Source: Prochlorococcus sp. AG-402-B19
GTDB taxonomy: Bacteria; Cyanobacteriota; Cyanobacteriia; PCC-6307; Cyanobiaceae
Direction of reading: 5' to 3'
Assembly: GCA_003279615.1 (NCBI GenBank)
Contig: QCHM01000008.1
Coordinates: 1-64,000 of the forward strand
Length of the DNA: 64,000 bases
Both the position numbers and the translations under genes were made by a program. The notes below the pieces were generated by a model. The model was not told the DNA's origin. It worked only from the letters and a program-made list of their open reading frames with translations, and ran no database searches. Shown here one piece after another: positions 51,694-62,784 of the stretch (positions are counted from its first letter, which is position 1; each line of letters starts with the position of its first letter).

Positions 51694-53097
51694 ATGATAA
51701 ATAAAAATTCTCTAATCTCAGAGCAAAAATATCAACGAATAACTAATTCTTTGTCAAATGCTGCGTCTAATTCTTTAACAGATTTGATTGATAGTCTGTC
51801 TCAAGAGCAAATAGCCAACCAAGATTTATTACTTTCTCTAAGCTTTGCTTTACGAAGTTTTACTAATTTACAGCGTTTTCTTGAATTAATTCCACTTCTT
51901 GTTACTCAATTAGTTGGTATTAAAGGATCATTGTTAGTTCCTTTTCAGGACAATGGAAGTCTTTGGCGTGAACAATTACAAATAGTTCCTATTGATCAAG
52001 ATCAAGAACTATTTAGACAATTATTTCTTTTAGAGGAAGGTATGCAAGCGGGTTTTGGGATGCAAGAAAAGAATATTTTGTTGTTAGATAGATTGGTGCA
52101 AAGGCATTTTGAGTCTTTTAATGTGATTGCTACATCAATAGTTTCTCGAGGAAGACAACGAGGACGTTTGTATGCATTTGATAAAAGAGAGATTGATTTT
52201 GGAAGTAATATTCATAGAAAACATATTCAATTAGTTGCTGATTTAACTGGTGTAGCGATAGAAAATGATGTTATTTTTCAAGTAATAAGGAATCATGAGA
52301 AAGTTGATAGACAATTAAGTATTGGTGCCGAAATTCAATCACAATTATTACCTGATCAATGTCCAATCATTGAAGGAGTTGAATTAGCTGCCTGTTGTAG
52401 ACCTGCTTTTCAAGTAGGTGGTGATTATTACGATTTCATGCCGACGCGTCCAGATTTGACTGAAACAGCCAAATCTATTGGTCGATGGGCTTTTGTGATT
52501 GGGGATGTAATGGGTAAAGGAGTGCCTGCCGGATTGTTAATGACTATGTTGCGCGGGATGCTTAGAGCTGAGGTCTTAAGTGGATTGCCCCCAGATTGTA
52601 TTTTGCATGACTTGAATCAATTAGCTCTTGAAGATTTGACTCAATCACATCGTTTCGTAACTTTGTTTTACTCAGACTTTGATGCAAGATCGAGAAAATT
52701 ACGGTTTGCTAATGCAGCGCATAATCCACCTTTGCTTTGGAGCTCTAAATCAAAATCAATAAATAGATTAGATGCACCTGGTTTATTGATTGGACTTCAA
52801 CCCGAAGCTGAATATGGATGTGGAGAGATCATTCTTCAGCCTGGTGATGTTCTTCTTTATTACACTGATGGCGTTACTGAGGCGCCTGGTTTATCAGGTG
52901 AACGTTTTGACGAAAAACGTTTAATAAATTTTTTAGATAGGTTTGCCAGGCAAGGTTTAGGTGCTCAAGAAATACTAGATAAACTTTTTGAGCGACTAGA
53001 TGGTTTTGTTGGGGTAGGTGATCATCATCTTGAAGATGATGCTTCAATGGTAGTTTTAAAAGTTAATGAAGAATTAACGCTTCCTGAATTAACTTAG
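51694..53097 (+). CDS. SpoIIE/RsbU-type PP2C serine phosphatase with N-terminal sensor region
   Basis: 467 aa; GGDYYDFM, GDVMGKGVPAGLLM, DGVTEA. Confidence 0.92.
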   Translation: MINKNSLISEQKYQRITNSLSNAASNSLTDLIDSLSQEQIANQDLLLSLSFALRSFTNLQRFLELIPLLVTQLVGIKGSLLVPFQDNGSLWREQLQIVPIDQDQELFRQLFLLEEGMQAGFGMQEKNILLLDRLVQRHFESFNVIATSIVSRGRQRGRLYAFDKREIDFGSNIHRKHIQLVADLTGVAIENDVIFQVIRNHEKVDRQLSIGAEIQSQLLPDQCPIIEGVELAACCRPAFQVGGDYYDFMPTRPDLTETAKSIGRWAFVIGDVMGKGVPAGLLMTMLRGMLRAEVLSGLPPDCILHDLNQLALEDLTQSHRFVTLFYSDFDARSRKLRFANAAHNPPLLWSSKSKSINRLDAPGLLIGLQPEAEYGCGEIILQPGDVLLYYTDGVTEAPGLSGERFDEKRLINFLDRFARQGLGAQEILDKLFERLDGFVGVGDHHLEDDASMVVLKVNEELTLPELT

Positions 53098-53158
53098 TAA
53101 ATTCACTGACAATTACTAATACTCTTGCTTTATTTGTATTAGTAATTGGGAAAGTGCG

Positions 53159-54538
53159 TTGACCAAAAAGTGGAGCGATAGATTTGATAAAGGATTAAAT
53201 CCTTTTATAGAAAAATTTAATGCTTCAATTGAGTTTGATATTTGTCTATTAGAAGAAGATTTGGATGGATCAATTGCACATGCGCGCATGCTAGGGATTC
53301 AAGGAATTATCACTAAGGAAGAAGCGAATAAATTAGAAAATGGTCTTCAACAGATTAAGAAAGAAGCGGAGGATGGTTTTTTTCAGCCTACTATTGCAGA
53401 TGAGGATGTACATTTTGCAGTCGAAAAAAGATTAATAGATTTAATAGGTCCTATTGGAAAAAAATTGCACACAGGGCGAAGTCGCAATGATCAAGTTGGC
53501 ACAGATCTGAGACTATGGTTGAGAAAGCGTATTGATGAAATTGATATTTATTTGGAACGTCTGCAGGTGTCTCTTTTTTTAGTAGCTGAGCAAAATCTCT
53601 ATACTCTCATTCCTGGTTATACCCATTTACAAAGAGCACAACCTTTGTCGTTAGCTCATCACTTATTGGCATATGTTGAGATGGCACAAAGAGATAGAAA
53701 TAGATTAAAAGATGTAAGAAAACGAGTTAATATTTCTCCACTAGGGGCAGCAGCTTTGGCTGGGACTCCTATTTCTATTGATAGAGAGATTACTTCTTCA
53801 GAATTGCAATTTCAGGATATCTATTCTAATAGTTTAGATGCTGTAAGTGACAGAGATTTTGCCGTAGAATTTTTAGGAGCCTCAGCTTTAATTATGGCTC
53901 ATTTAAGTAGATTATCGGAAGAAGTTATTTTATGGGCAACTGAAGAATTTGGATTTATAAAATTAACAGATCGATGTGCTACTGGAAGTAGCCTTATGCC
54001 TCAAAAGAAGAATCCGGATGTTCCAGAATTAGTTCGAGGTAAGTCAGGCAGGGTATTTGGACATTTACAAGCAATGTTAACCATGATTAAAGGATTACCA
54101 TTGGCTTACAATAAAGACTTTCAAGAAGATAAAGAAGCAATTTTTGATAGTGTTAAAACTGTAAAGGATTCATTGATAGCAATATCAATCCTGTTTGAAG
54201 AAGGCTTAATTTTTAGAAAAGAAAAACTCAATCAGGCTGTTTCATCAGACTTTTCAAATGCTACTGATGTTGCAGATTATTTAGTGGCTAAGCAAATACC
54301 ATTCAGGGAGGCTTATCAATTGGTTGGAAGAATTGTTAAGACCTCTTTGGAAGAGGGAATTTTGTTGAAAGATATTCCTTTGGAGAGATGGAAAACATTT
54401 CATCAATATTTTGAAGAAGATATTTTTCAAAAGCTCTTGCCTTCTAGTGTGGTTGAGGCACGTTTGAGTTCTGGTGGAACTGGATTTGAGAGAGTTCAGG
54501 AACAACTAGTTTTTTGGCGCGAAAAATTATTTAAGTAA
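53159..54538 (+). CDS. argH: Argininosuccinate lyase
   Basis: 459 aa; [17 protein letters not shown]. Confidence 0.97.
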   Translation: MTKKWSDRFDKGLNPFIEKFNASIEFDICLLEEDLDGSIAHARMLGIQGIITKEEANKLENGLQQIKKEAEDGFFQPTIADEDVHFAVEKRLIDLIGPIGKKLHTGRSRNDQVGTDLRLWLRKRIDEIDIYLERLQVSLFLVAEQNLYTLIPGYTHLQRAQPLSLAHHLLAYVEMAQRDRNRLKDVRKRVNISPLGAAALAGTPISIDREITSSELQFQDIYSNSLDAVSDRDFAVEFLGASALIMAHLSRLSEEVILWATEEFGFIKLTDRCATGSSLMPQKKNPDVPELVRGKSGRVFGHLQAMLTMIKGLPLAYNKDFQEDKEAIFDSVKTVKDSLIAISILFEEGLIFRKEKLNQAVSSDFSNATDVADYLVAKQIPFREAYQLVGRIVKTSLEEGILLKDIPLERWKTFHQYFEEDIFQKLLPSSVVEARLSSGGTGFERVQEQLVFWREKLFK

Positions 54539-54614
54539 AAAAATTGTTTTCAATCTATTTGAGGGGTTTCAGTATTAAAGTATTGGATGATAACTCATTT
54601 TAGAGTTATTAATT

Positions 54615-55121
54615 TTGGCTATTCGTAGCCAAAGAGTTACATTTCATTTTCAGTCCAATTTTCAAGTGAGTATTTTTGTCGGCAACTTACCCTTCCGCGC
54701 TGAGCAGGAAGATGTCATTGAATTGTTTTCTCCCTTTGGGGAGGTGGCAAATTGTTCTTTACCTTTAGAACGAGATACAGGACGCAAAAGAGGTTTTGCT
54801 TTTGTTGAGATGGCTGATGAAGCAGTTGAAGCTTCAGCAATTGAATCTCTACAAGGTGCTGAGCTTATGGGCCGTCCTTTGAGAATTAATAAAGCCGAAC
54901 CTCGAGGTAGTGCTCCTAGAAGAGGTGGCGGCGGTTATGGCGGCGGCGGTCAAGCTGATCAAGATAGACCTTCTGGCGCTAAAGGTTGGGAAGATCGTAG
55001 TCATGGCAATGCTTCACAAGATCAAAATGGCTTTGATCAAGGTCGTAGTAGAAGAAGAAGAGGTGCTTCTCCTGAAGGTGGAGATGACACCACTGCAGAT
55101 TATGGTGGAGCAGAATCTTAA
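54615..55121 (+). CDS. RRM RNA-binding protein with Gly-rich tail (start probably GTG at 54666)
   Basis: SIFVGNLPFRAEQEDV RNP2 and KRGFAFVEM RNP1; GGGGYGGGG tail. Confidence 0.92.
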   Translation: MAIRSQRVTFHFQSNFQVSIFVGNLPFRAEQEDVIELFSPFGEVANCSLPLERDTGRKRGFAFVEMADEAVEASAIESLQGAELMGRPLRINKAEPRGSAPRRGGGGYGGGGQADQDRPSGAKGWEDRSHGNASQDQNGFDQGRSRRRRGASPEGGDDTTADYGGAES

Positions 55122-55138
55122 AAATTTTGTTCCTTGTT

Positions 55139-56149
55139 TTAATGCCCAGCATCTTCAAGTTGCTGGGCAATTTTTTTTATGATAGCTATATCAGCTTTAT
55201 TATTTTGACAATTTTCGCTTAATTCATGTCTTAATTTTTTTGCATTGGGGATGTTCTCTATCAGATTTATAATATGTTTAGCAATATTCCAAAGACGTCC
55301 ATTATCTTCTTCTAAGTGTTTTTGAGCAAAAGGAATAATATTGTTAATGATTTTTGATCTTGAAAGATACTTTTCTTCTTGTCCAAAAATCATTGAGTCT
55401 ATTTTTGTCCAAATAAATGGATGACTGTATGCAGCTCTGCCAACCATCGCACCATCAAATGTTTTAAGAGCTTTAATACATTCATTAATTGTATTTAAAC
55501 AACCATTAAGTTCTATAATTAATTCAGGTCTTTTATCTTTTAATTTCTGAACTCTTTCATATTGAAGTGGTGGAATTGTTCTATTTTCTTTCGGATTCAA
55601 ACCATTTAGCCAAGCTTTTCTTGCGTGAACTATAAATCTATCCGCTCCTGCAATTGAACAATTATCAACAAATTCCATAAGGTAATCATCATTGTCAAGA
55701 TTATCAATACCAAGCCTATGTTTCACAGTGATTGGTATATTGCATGATTTTTTCATTTTCTCAATACAGCTAGCTACTATTTTTGGTTTTCCCATGAGGC
55801 AAGCACCAAAGTTACCTACTTTTACTTTTGGACTTGGACAACCAACATTGAAATTAATTTCGTCGTATCCCCAATCTTCTGCCATTTGAGCTGCTTCAGC
55901 TAAAAGTTTCGGATCGTCTCCTCCTAGTTGTATGGAGATTGGATGCTCAATCTCATCAAAATCTAATAATTTATTCCTGTTTTTGCTGTAATGAAGTGCT
56001 TGGGCCACAATCATTTCTGTGTATAGGAGCGATTTTTTTGTGATTTGGCGCATAAGGACACGAAAATGTCTATCGGTGCAATCCATCATTGGAGCAATAC
56101 TTAACCTGTAGTTAGCTATTTCATTTGTTTTTAAAGAATTGGAAATCAT
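55139..56149 (-). CDS. dus: tRNA-dihydrouridine synthase
   Basis: 336 aa; APMMDCTDRHFR, NFNVGCPSPKV. Confidence 0.93.
   Translation of the reverse strand: MISNSLKTNEIANYRLSIAPMMDCTDRHFRVLMRQITKKSLLYTEMIVAQALHYSKNRNKLLDFDEIEHPISIQLGGDDPKLLAEAAQMAEDWGYDEINFNVGCPSPKVKVGNFGACLMGKPKIVASCIEKMKKSCNIPITVKHRLGIDNLDNDDYLMEFVDNCSIAGADRFIVHARKAWLNGLNPKENRTIPPLQYERVQKLKDKRPELIIELNGCLNTINECIKALKTFDGAMVGRAAYSHPFIWTKIDSMIFGQEEKYLSRSKIINNIIPFAQKHLEEDNGRLWNIAKHIINLIENIPNAKKLRHELSENCQNNKADIAIIKKIAQQLEDAGH
55143..55178 (+). terminator. Rho-independent terminator of the RRM gene, inside dus 3' coding end
   Basis: TGCCCAGCA-N9-TGCTGGGCA then A and eight T. Confidence 0.85.
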
Positions 56150-56220
56150 TTTTATGAATTAATTTTTTTCAACTTTTAGGGCGGAAATTTTATTAAGATT
56201 TATCGAATTGAGAAATTTCT

Positions 56221-56706
56221 TTGAAGCGTAGATTTTTTATGATTGGACTCTTGAATACTCTTTTTGGTTTTACTATCAAACCAAAAAGTGCTTTTGCTAC
56301 ACCTAAACCAATGGAGAACTATAAAACTTTAACGGATAAAGAATGGGAAAATCGTTTACCCAAAGACGCTTTTTACGTTTTACGTAAGGAAGGAACAGAG
56401 AGACCGTTTTCTAGTCCTTTCAATGATGAAAAAAGGAAAGGAGTTTTTCGTTGTGCAGGATGCGGGCTTGCTTTATTTTCTTCAAAAACAAAGTTTGACA
56501 GTGGAACAGGCTGGCCAAGTTTTTTCGATCATTTACCAGATGCAATAGAGACAAAAACAGACTTTAAATTAATTGTCCCAAGAACTGAATATCACTGTAG
56601 GCGTTGTGGTGGGCATCAAGGGCATGTTTTTAATGATGGTCCAAGGCCAACTGGTAAACGATATTGCAATAATGGTGTCGCGCTTACGTTTGAAGTTGAT
56701 TCATAA
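56221..56706 (+). CDS. msrB: Peptide-methionine (R)-S-oxide reductase with N-terminal signal-like segment
   Basis: CAGCGLALF, SGTGWPSF, YHCRRCGGHQGHVFNDGP, RYCNNG. Confidence 0.92.
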   Translation: MKRRFFMIGLLNTLFGFTIKPKSAFATPKPMENYKTLTDKEWENRLPKDAFYVLRKEGTERPFSSPFNDEKRKGVFRCAGCGLALFSSKTKFDSGTGWPSFFDHLPDAIETKTDFKLIVPRTEYHCRRCGGHQGHVFNDGPRPTGKRYCNNGVALTFEVDS

Positions 56707-56796
56707 ATGATTTTTTTTATTTAATAGGTGTGGGCTTCCGTAGCTTGTACAAAAAACCCTTTGCAATCAACATGGTCTAATAGCTGATCAAATTAT

Positions 56797-57576
56797 ATGC
56801 ATTCAGACGTTTCCTCCTCGGAACATGAATTACCTCAAGATGCTTCATTACAAGATGATTCCAATGAAAATTCTGTAAGTTCTCAAACAAGTAATGAATC
56901 ACTCAATCAAGCTGAGCTTTCTGATAATCAGGAAGTAGAGCCTCAATTGAACAATGATTCAGTAGATACAGCAAACGAACAATCTTCAACTGCCTCTGAT
57001 TCGAATATTAAAGGTCCAGATACTGAAGCAAGATTACAGCAATTAGAAAAAGAATATGAAACGTTAAATAGTCAATATATGAGGATAGCTGCCGATTTTG
57101 ATAATTTCCGAAAACGTCAGACTCGTGATCAGGATGATCTGAAAATTCAGCTCACATGCAGCACTCTTAGCGAAATACTTCCTATTGTTGATAATTTTGA
57201 AAGAGCAAGACAGCAATTAAATCCTGAGGGTGAAGAAGCTCAAGCGTTACATCGAAGTTATCAAGGACTTTATAAGCAATTAGTTGAAGTTCTTAAGCAA
57301 TTAGGTGTTGCTCCAATGCGTGTCGTTGATCAGGTTTTTGATCCTTCTTTACATGAAGCAGTTATGAGAGAGCCCAGTGATGAAAAGGCTGAGGATATCG
57401 TGATTGAAGAATTACAAAGGGGCTATCACTTGAATGGTCGTGTTTTAAGGCATGCTTTGGTCAAAGTTTCTATGGGACCTGGACCTAAAATTTCTAATGA
57501 AGACGTTCCTGATCAGAGTGCTGCTAATCAAGGACAAAGCGAGTCATCAGATGGATCAAATAAAGATGAGAATTAA
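56797..57576 (+). CDS. grpE: Nucleotide exchange factor GrpE
   Basis: 259 aa; [15 protein letters not shown]. Confidence 0.94.
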   Translation: MHSDVSSSEHELPQDASLQDDSNENSVSSQTSNESLNQAELSDNQEVEPQLNNDSVDTANEQSSTASDSNIKGPDTEARLQQLEKEYETLNSQYMRIAADFDNFRKRQTRDQDDLKIQLTCSTLSEILPIVDNFERARQQLNPEGEEAQALHRSYQGLYKQLVEVLKQLGVAPMRVVDQVFDPSLHEAVMREPSDEKAEDIVIEELQRGYHLNGRVLRHALVKVSMGPGPKISNEDVPDQSAANQGQSESSDGSNKDEN

Positions 57577-57620
57577 CTACATGATGATCGAAACGGAATT
57601 GAATTTGTTTAAATGGACTA

Positions 57621-58754
57621 ATGGCTGATTTTTACGATCTATTGGGTGTCAGCAGAGATGCTGATGCTGACACTTTAAAAAGAGCTTATAGACAGCAAGC
57701 TCGCAAATATCATCCTGACGTAAATAAAGATGCAGGTGCTGAAGAAAAGTTTAAAGAAATTGGTAAAGCATATGAAGTTTTAAGTGACTCTCAAAAGCGA
57801 GCTCGTTATGACCAATTTGGGGAAGCTGGATTAGGCGGTGCAGCTGGGATGCCAGACATGGGGGATATGGGAGGCTTTGCAGATTTGTTTGAAACCTTTT
57901 TTAATGGATTTGGTGGCTCTGGTTCACCAGGAGGGTCCCGCCCTCAAAGACGTGGACCTCAGCAAGGCGATGATTTACGTTACGACCTCACGATTGATTT
58001 TGATAAAGCTATTTTTGGGCAAGAAAAAGAAATCAAAGTTCCTCATCTAGAAACTTGTGATGTCTGCCGCGGTACTGGTGCTAAGCCAGGCACTGGTCCT
58101 GTTACTTGTCCAACATGTGGAGGTGCTGGTCAAGTAAGAAGAGCTACACGTACACCTTTTGGAAGTTTTACCCAAGTAGCTGAATGCCCCAATTGTGGTG
58201 GAACTGGACAAATCATTAAAGATCCTTGTAATTCTTGTAGTGGGAAAGGTGTTAAACAAGTAAGAAAACAATTAAGGATTAATATTCCTGCAGGTGTTGA
58301 TAGTGGGACACGTTTAAGAGTTTCAGGCGAGGGTAATGCTGGATTGAAAGGTGGTCCGTCTGGGGATTTATATGTTTTTTTAAAAGTTAAAAATCATCCA
58401 AATCTTAAGAGAGATGGATTAACTATTTCATCCGAAGTAAATATAAGTTACTTGCAGGCAATATTAGGTGATACTATTGAAATAGATACCGTAGATGGCC
58501 CTACTAAGTTAAACATTCCAGTGGGAACACAACCCAATTCTATATTGAATTTAGAAAATAAAGGAGTACCAAAACTTGGAAATCCTGTTGCTAGAGGAGA
58601 TCATCAAGTTTCAGTCAAGATTAAGCTACCTACAAGATTATCAGATTCTGAAAGAAATTTATTGGAAAAATTAGCTGGACACTACTCAGCGCGTGGTCCT
58701 CAACATCATTATCATAAAAGTGGTCTATTTAGTAAATTATTTGGAAAAGAATAG
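57621..58754 (+). CDS. dnaJ: Chaperone DnaJ
   Basis: 377 aa; J-domain with HPD, four CxxCxGxG repeats. Confidence 0.97.
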   Translation: MADFYDLLGVSRDADADTLKRAYRQQARKYHPDVNKDAGAEEKFKEIGKAYEVLSDSQKRARYDQFGEAGLGGAAGMPDMGDMGGFADLFETFFNGFGGSGSPGGSRPQRRGPQQGDDLRYDLTIDFDKAIFGQEKEIKVPHLETCDVCRGTGAKPGTGPVTCPTCGGAGQVRRATRTPFGSFTQVAECPNCGGTGQIIKDPCNSCSGKGVKQVRKQLRINIPAGVDSGTRLRVSGEGNAGLKGGPSGDLYVFLKVKNHPNLKRDGLTISSEVNISYLQAILGDTIEIDTVDGPTKLNIPVGTQPNSILNLENKGVPKLGNPVARGDHQVSVKIKLPTRLSDSERNLLEKLAGHYSARGPQHHYHKSGLFSKLFGKE

Positions 58755-58993
58755 TGGAGAAAAATATATTAATTGACCATTATCTAGACTTACGAGGTTT
58801 ATCTTGTCCAACTAATTTTATTAAATGTTGCTTGGCTTTAGAAACCCTATCTTTGAATGAAGTCCTAAAGGTAGATTTGGATACTGGTGAAGCTGAAGCT
58901 AGTGTTATTGAGGGATTGCAGGAGAAGGGTTATATTGTAGATATTCTGAATAAAGATTCTAAAAAGGTTTCTATAATAATATTTAGTGAATAA
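58754..58993 (+). CDS. TusA/SirA-like sulfurtransferase protein
   Basis: 79 aa; DLRGLSCPTNFIKC. Confidence 0.82.
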   Translation: MEKNILIDHYLDLRGLSCPTNFIKCCLALETLSLNEVLKVDLDTGEAEASVIEGLQEKGYIVDILNKDSKKVSIIIFSE

Positions 58994-59918
58994 AGATAAT
59001 ACCTACAGAGGAATTGTTGTCGCTCTTAAAGCAAATTTTTTAATTGTAGAATTAGATAATCAAGATTTTAAAGAAGATTGTTTGTATGAATTTTCTAAAA
59101 AAATTAGATTATTATGTACAAGAAGAAGTAAATTAGATTATAAAGGTTTATTTATAGATGTAGGTGATATAGTTTTTGTTGAATCAATAGACCATCAAAA
59201 TAATAGAGGTGTAGTTTCAGATGTAGAGCCAAGAAAAAGTTTTTTAAAACGTCCTGCAGTAGCAAACGTTACTTTAATTGCTATTTGTATATCTGTTAAA
59301 GAACCTCTCTTTGATATCGAGCAAACCAGTCGTTTCATAATTACAGCTGAATGCGCAAAAATTAAACCTATTATAATTTTAACCAAAATTGATTTGATTA
59401 ATAAAAATGAGTTGGACTTATATATAAATAAATTAAGAAATTGGGGCTATGATTGTTTACCAGTATCTATAAAAAATACTAAGAGTATTGATTTGCTAAT
59501 TGAACGTTTTAGAAACACTAGATTAACTGTACTTGCTGGTCCATCTGGTGTAGGAAAAACAAGTTTAATTAATTACTTACTTCCTACTCTTTCATTAGCT
59601 ACTTCATCTGTTTCAAAAAAACTAAAGAGAGGGACTCATACGACTAGACACGTCGAACTTTTTGCTATTGGAAATGAATCATTGCTTGCTGATACGCCAG
59701 GATTTAATCGTCCAGAAATTGTTTGCGAAGCATCCACTTTTGCGACTTTGTTTCCTGAATTTCGATCTCAGTTAACTCATTCGAAGTGTAAATTTCGCAA
59801 TTGTCTACATCTAGATGAGCCTGGTTGCGTGATCAATAAAGATCTTGAAAGATATTCTTTTTATCGCGAGAACCTTGAGGAAATAATTAATTTTCGTCAC
59901 CCATACCTGGGAGGTTGA
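58986..59918 (+). CDS. rsgA: Ribosome small subunit-dependent GTPase A
   Basis: 310 aa; [25 protein letters not shown], circularly permuted GTPase and Zn Cys cluster. Confidence 0.95.
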   Translation: MNKDNTYRGIVVALKANFLIVELDNQDFKEDCLYEFSKKIRLLCTRRSKLDYKGLFIDVGDIVFVESIDHQNNRGVVSDVEPRKSFLKRPAVANVTLIAICISVKEPLFDIEQTSRFIITAECAKIKPIIILTKIDLINKNELDLYINKLRNWGYDCLPVSIKNTKSIDLLIERFRNTRLTVLAGPSGVGKTSLINYLLPTLSLATSSVSKKLKRGTHTTRHVELFAIGNESLLADTPGFNRPEIVCEASTFATLFPEFRSQLTHSKCKFRNCLHLDEPGCVINKDLERYSFYRENLEEIINFRHPYLGG

Positions 59919-60234
59919 GTTTGAAACCACCAGTTATATCCTCCATTCGTTCTTTCATTGTTGAAGTTGAGGCTTCGTGAGCGGATTTCATCGCTTCAAG
60001 GATGGCTTGTTCTATTATTGTTTTTTCCTCCGAAAGGAGAGATTGATCAATTTCTACTCTTAAAGGTTTTTGATTGCCAGACATCCATATTGTTGCACGA
60101 TTGTCAGTATTAGTCCCCTCTATTTCCATGATCTCAAGCTCTTCTTGCAGCTTTTGAGCATTTTGTTGAATTTGTTGTGCTTTTTTAAAAGCTTCAGTTA
60201 GTTGTCCAAAATTTGGTAGTCCGAATCCAGCCAT
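59887..60234 (-). CDS. YbaB/EbfC nucleoid-associated protein
   Basis: 115 aa YbaB-type sequence. Confidence 0.9.
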   Translation of the reverse strand: MAGFGLPNFGQLTEAFKKAQQIQQNAQKLQEELEIMEIEGTNTDNRATIWMSGNQKPLRVEIDQSLLSEEKTIIEQAILEAMKSAHEASTSTMKERMEDITGGFKLNLPGMGDEN

Positions 60235-60271
60235 GAGATTTTCCTATTGTTTTTGATTTTAGGGTTTAAAT

Positions 60272-61147
60272 TTAAAAGCCACATTGTTTGACTTCTGTTT
60301 CTAACAAGATTCCATAAGAGTCAAAAACTTTTTTTTGGATATATTTAATTAACTCTTGTATGTCACAAGAAGAAGCTTTATTTGTGTTAACTATAAAGTT
60401 TGAATGAATTTTGGATATTTCAGCGCCACCAAAACGAAATCCTTTTAAACCAAGTTCTTCAATTAATTTTGCAGCTTTCAAAGGTTCAGGGTTACGAAAA
60501 ACACTACCGCAGCTTTGATCTTTATATGGTTGCGTTCTTAATCGATGATTTAAATTTTCATTAGTCATTTGACGAATTTTGTCTGCATGACCAGGTTCTA
60601 GTTTGAGTCGTGCAGATACAACAATCAATGTTTCTTGTTGAAGAAGACTATATCTATATCCAAATTTGAGATCATCTGCTTTGATCATTTTGTATTTACC
60701 GTTCAAAGATATTGTGGTAATACTTTCGAGGTGGTCTGCTATGCAACTGCCTTGAGCCCCTGCATTCATAACTATTGCACCACCAATAGTGCCTGGTATT
60801 CCTACTGCCCATTCGAGTCCATGGAGTCCATTGGCAGCAGCTTTTCTGGCTAATGTAGGAAGCATTTCTCCGCTAAGGACTTCAATTATTCCAGTACTTT
60901 TATCAATTTGAATTCCTTTCAACTGACGCATACAAATGCTCAATCCTTTAATTCCTTTATCATTGATTAAAAGATTTGAGCCAGCACCTATAATATTGCA
61001 TGAAATATTTTTTTTGTTGATCCAGTTAATTAAATATTTGATTTCCTTAGGATTTTTTGGCTGGGCAATCCATTCCGCAGGGCCTCCTATTCTCCAAGTT
61101 GTAAAATTTGATAAGGAAATATTTTTTTTTAATTGAAGTGAGTTCAT
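60272..61147 (-). CDS. murB: UDP-N-acetylenolpyruvoylglucosamine reductase
   Basis: 291 aa; GAGSNLLI, GIPGTIGGAIVMNAGA. Confidence 0.95.
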   Translation of the reverse strand: MNSLQLKKNISLSNFTTWRIGGPAEWIAQPKNPKEIKYLINWINKKNISCNIIGAGSNLLINDKGIKGLSICMRQLKGIQIDKSTGIIEVLSGEMLPTLARKAAANGLHGLEWAVGIPGTIGGAIVMNAGAQGSCIADHLESITTISLNGKYKMIKADDLKFGYRYSLLQQETLIVVSARLKLEPGHADKIRQMTNENLNHRLRTQPYKDQSCGSVFRNPEPLKAAKLIEELGLKGFRFGGAEISKIHSNFIVNTNKASSCDIQELIKYIQKKVFDSYGILLETEVKQCGF

Positions 61148-61150
61148 TTT

Positions 61151-62605
61151 TTAAGCAGCTAAGTCACTTCTAATTGATTCATTATCAATTAATTCTAAAA
61201 ATAGATTTGCAGATACCATGTTAATATCGCCTGCACCCATAATTAAAATTAAATCTTTTTCAATTGTTTTTTTCTTTATTAGCCTTATTAATTCTTGATT
61301 AGTATCCGGAGTATATATTTCTAAATTAGGGTTTAATTTTTTTAGCTCATTTCCAATAGAGTGATGATTAATTCCATCGATTATATCTTCTCCGGCAGAG
61401 TAAATTGGAGTTATAAATACTAAATCAGATTTACTTAGACTACTTGCAAATTTTTTATCAAATTTTTTAGTTCTACTGAATCGATGTGGCTGAAATACAG
61501 TCACTAATCTTTTTGGTGATATTGTAGAAAAATTATTTTTTGTTTTAATTATAATGGAGGCCATTGATATTGCCGCATCAACTTCACTAGGGTGATGTGC
61601 ATAATCATCAATTATCAATCTATTTTTCCATAATCCTTTATAGTCAAATCTTCTCGCGGGTAATTGTAAATTCTCAATTCCTTTCTTTATATCTTTTAAA
61701 TCAATTCCATTTATTCTGCAAGCAGCAATTGCTGCAATTGTGTTGCTTAAATTATGAATTCCAGGAACAGGTACTATTAGGGTATCTTTAAATTTTTTTT
61801 GTTCATAATAATCTGCAATTATTTCACATCCGTTAGACTCTTTTGGAATTAATGCAAAATCTACATTATCAATTTGTTGTGTTGAGAACCATGTTGATGC
61901 TTTTATATTTTCTTTTAAGTTTTGACAGTCAAAATTTGCAATTAAGTGTTTACAATTGCTAGCAAATTTTTTCATAGTTATTATTAATTCCTCTAAATTT
62001 TTATAATGATCAACATGTTCATGATCAATATTCGTGATAATTCCAATATTTGGCTTGAATGTAACTAATGATCCGTCTGACTCATCTGCTTCTGCTACTA
62101 ATAGTTCACTATTACTAACATTATAATTTTTTTTATAGAGAGGAACTATTCCTCCTATTACAGCTGTAGGATCTTTTTTTAAAATTGAAAGTATTGTTGT
62201 TATGTAAGTACTTGTTGTTGTTTTCCCATGTGATCCTGATATAACTATTGATTTCTTTTTTTCAATTAATAATTCTAGTATTTCAGACCTATGCTTGATA
62301 GGTAAATTATATTCTTTTGCCTTTTGTAATTCCAAGTTGTCGTCACGTATTGCAGAGCTTATGACAACTAACATATTTTTATTATTCTTTTTAAAAATTT
62401 TTTCAATATTTGATGCTTCCTGACTGTTAAAGATAATTATGTCATTTGCAGCTAATTCATTTAGTATCTGGCTTTTTTTATGATCAGAACCTGATATGTA
62501 ATATCCATTTTCAGCAAGAATCATTGCTAAAGCAGACATACCAATACCTCCAATGCCAATAAAGTGGATGTATGGAGGTAAGTGTTGAGACTTCTTCACT
62601 TTCAC
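61151..62605 (-). CDS. murC: UDP-N-acetylmuramate--L-alanine ligase
   Basis: 484 aa; [27 protein letters not shown]. Confidence 0.96.
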   Translation of the reverse strand: MKVKKSQHLPPYIHFIGIGGIGMSALAMILAENGYYISGSDHKKSQILNELAANDIIIFNSQEASNIEKIFKKNNKNMLVVISSAIRDDNLELQKAKEYNLPIKHRSEILELLIEKKKSIVISGSHGKTTTSTYITTILSILKKDPTAVIGGIVPLYKKNYNVSNSELLVAEADESDGSLVTFKPNIGIITNIDHEHVDHYKNLEELIITMKKFASNCKHLIANFDCQNLKENIKASTWFSTQQIDNVDFALIPKESNGCEIIADYYEQKKFKDTLIVPVPGIHNLSNTIAAIAACRINGIDLKDIKKGIENLQLPARRFDYKGLWKNRLIIDDYAHHPSEVDAAISMASIIIKTKNNFSTISPKRLVTVFQPHRFSRTKKFDKKFASSLSKSDLVFITPIYSAGEDIIDGINHHSIGNELKKLNPNLEIYTPDTNQELIRLIKKKTIEKDLILIMGAGDINMVSANLFLELIDNESIRSDLAA

Positions 62606-62726
62606 TTAGGTGTCGAGTGCAAGATACCTCTTCATCTATTGAAAGGCACATTTTTTAAAGAATTAGAGAGTTTTTTACTTTTTTTGTACTGAAGGCTTCA
62701 ATTATTTTTTAAAATACTCAGAAAAG

Positions 62727-62748
62727 TGATCATCGTTCTGTATGATCA
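62727..62748. promoter_or_regulatory. Inverted/direct repeat TGATCA-N10-TGATCA upstream of gap2
   Basis: Two identical 6-bp palindromes 16 bp apart in the murC-gap2 divergent region. Confidence 0.4.
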
Positions 62749-62784
62749 GCGGCCAGTAGCTTATGCGGTTGAACCGTTTTTGAA

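Noticed and set aside
54910-55182. 90-aa plus-strand ORF overlapping the RRM gene tail
   Set aside because: Out-of-frame shadow of the Gly/Arg-rich coding region; repetitive GGC/GAA codons keep several frames open.
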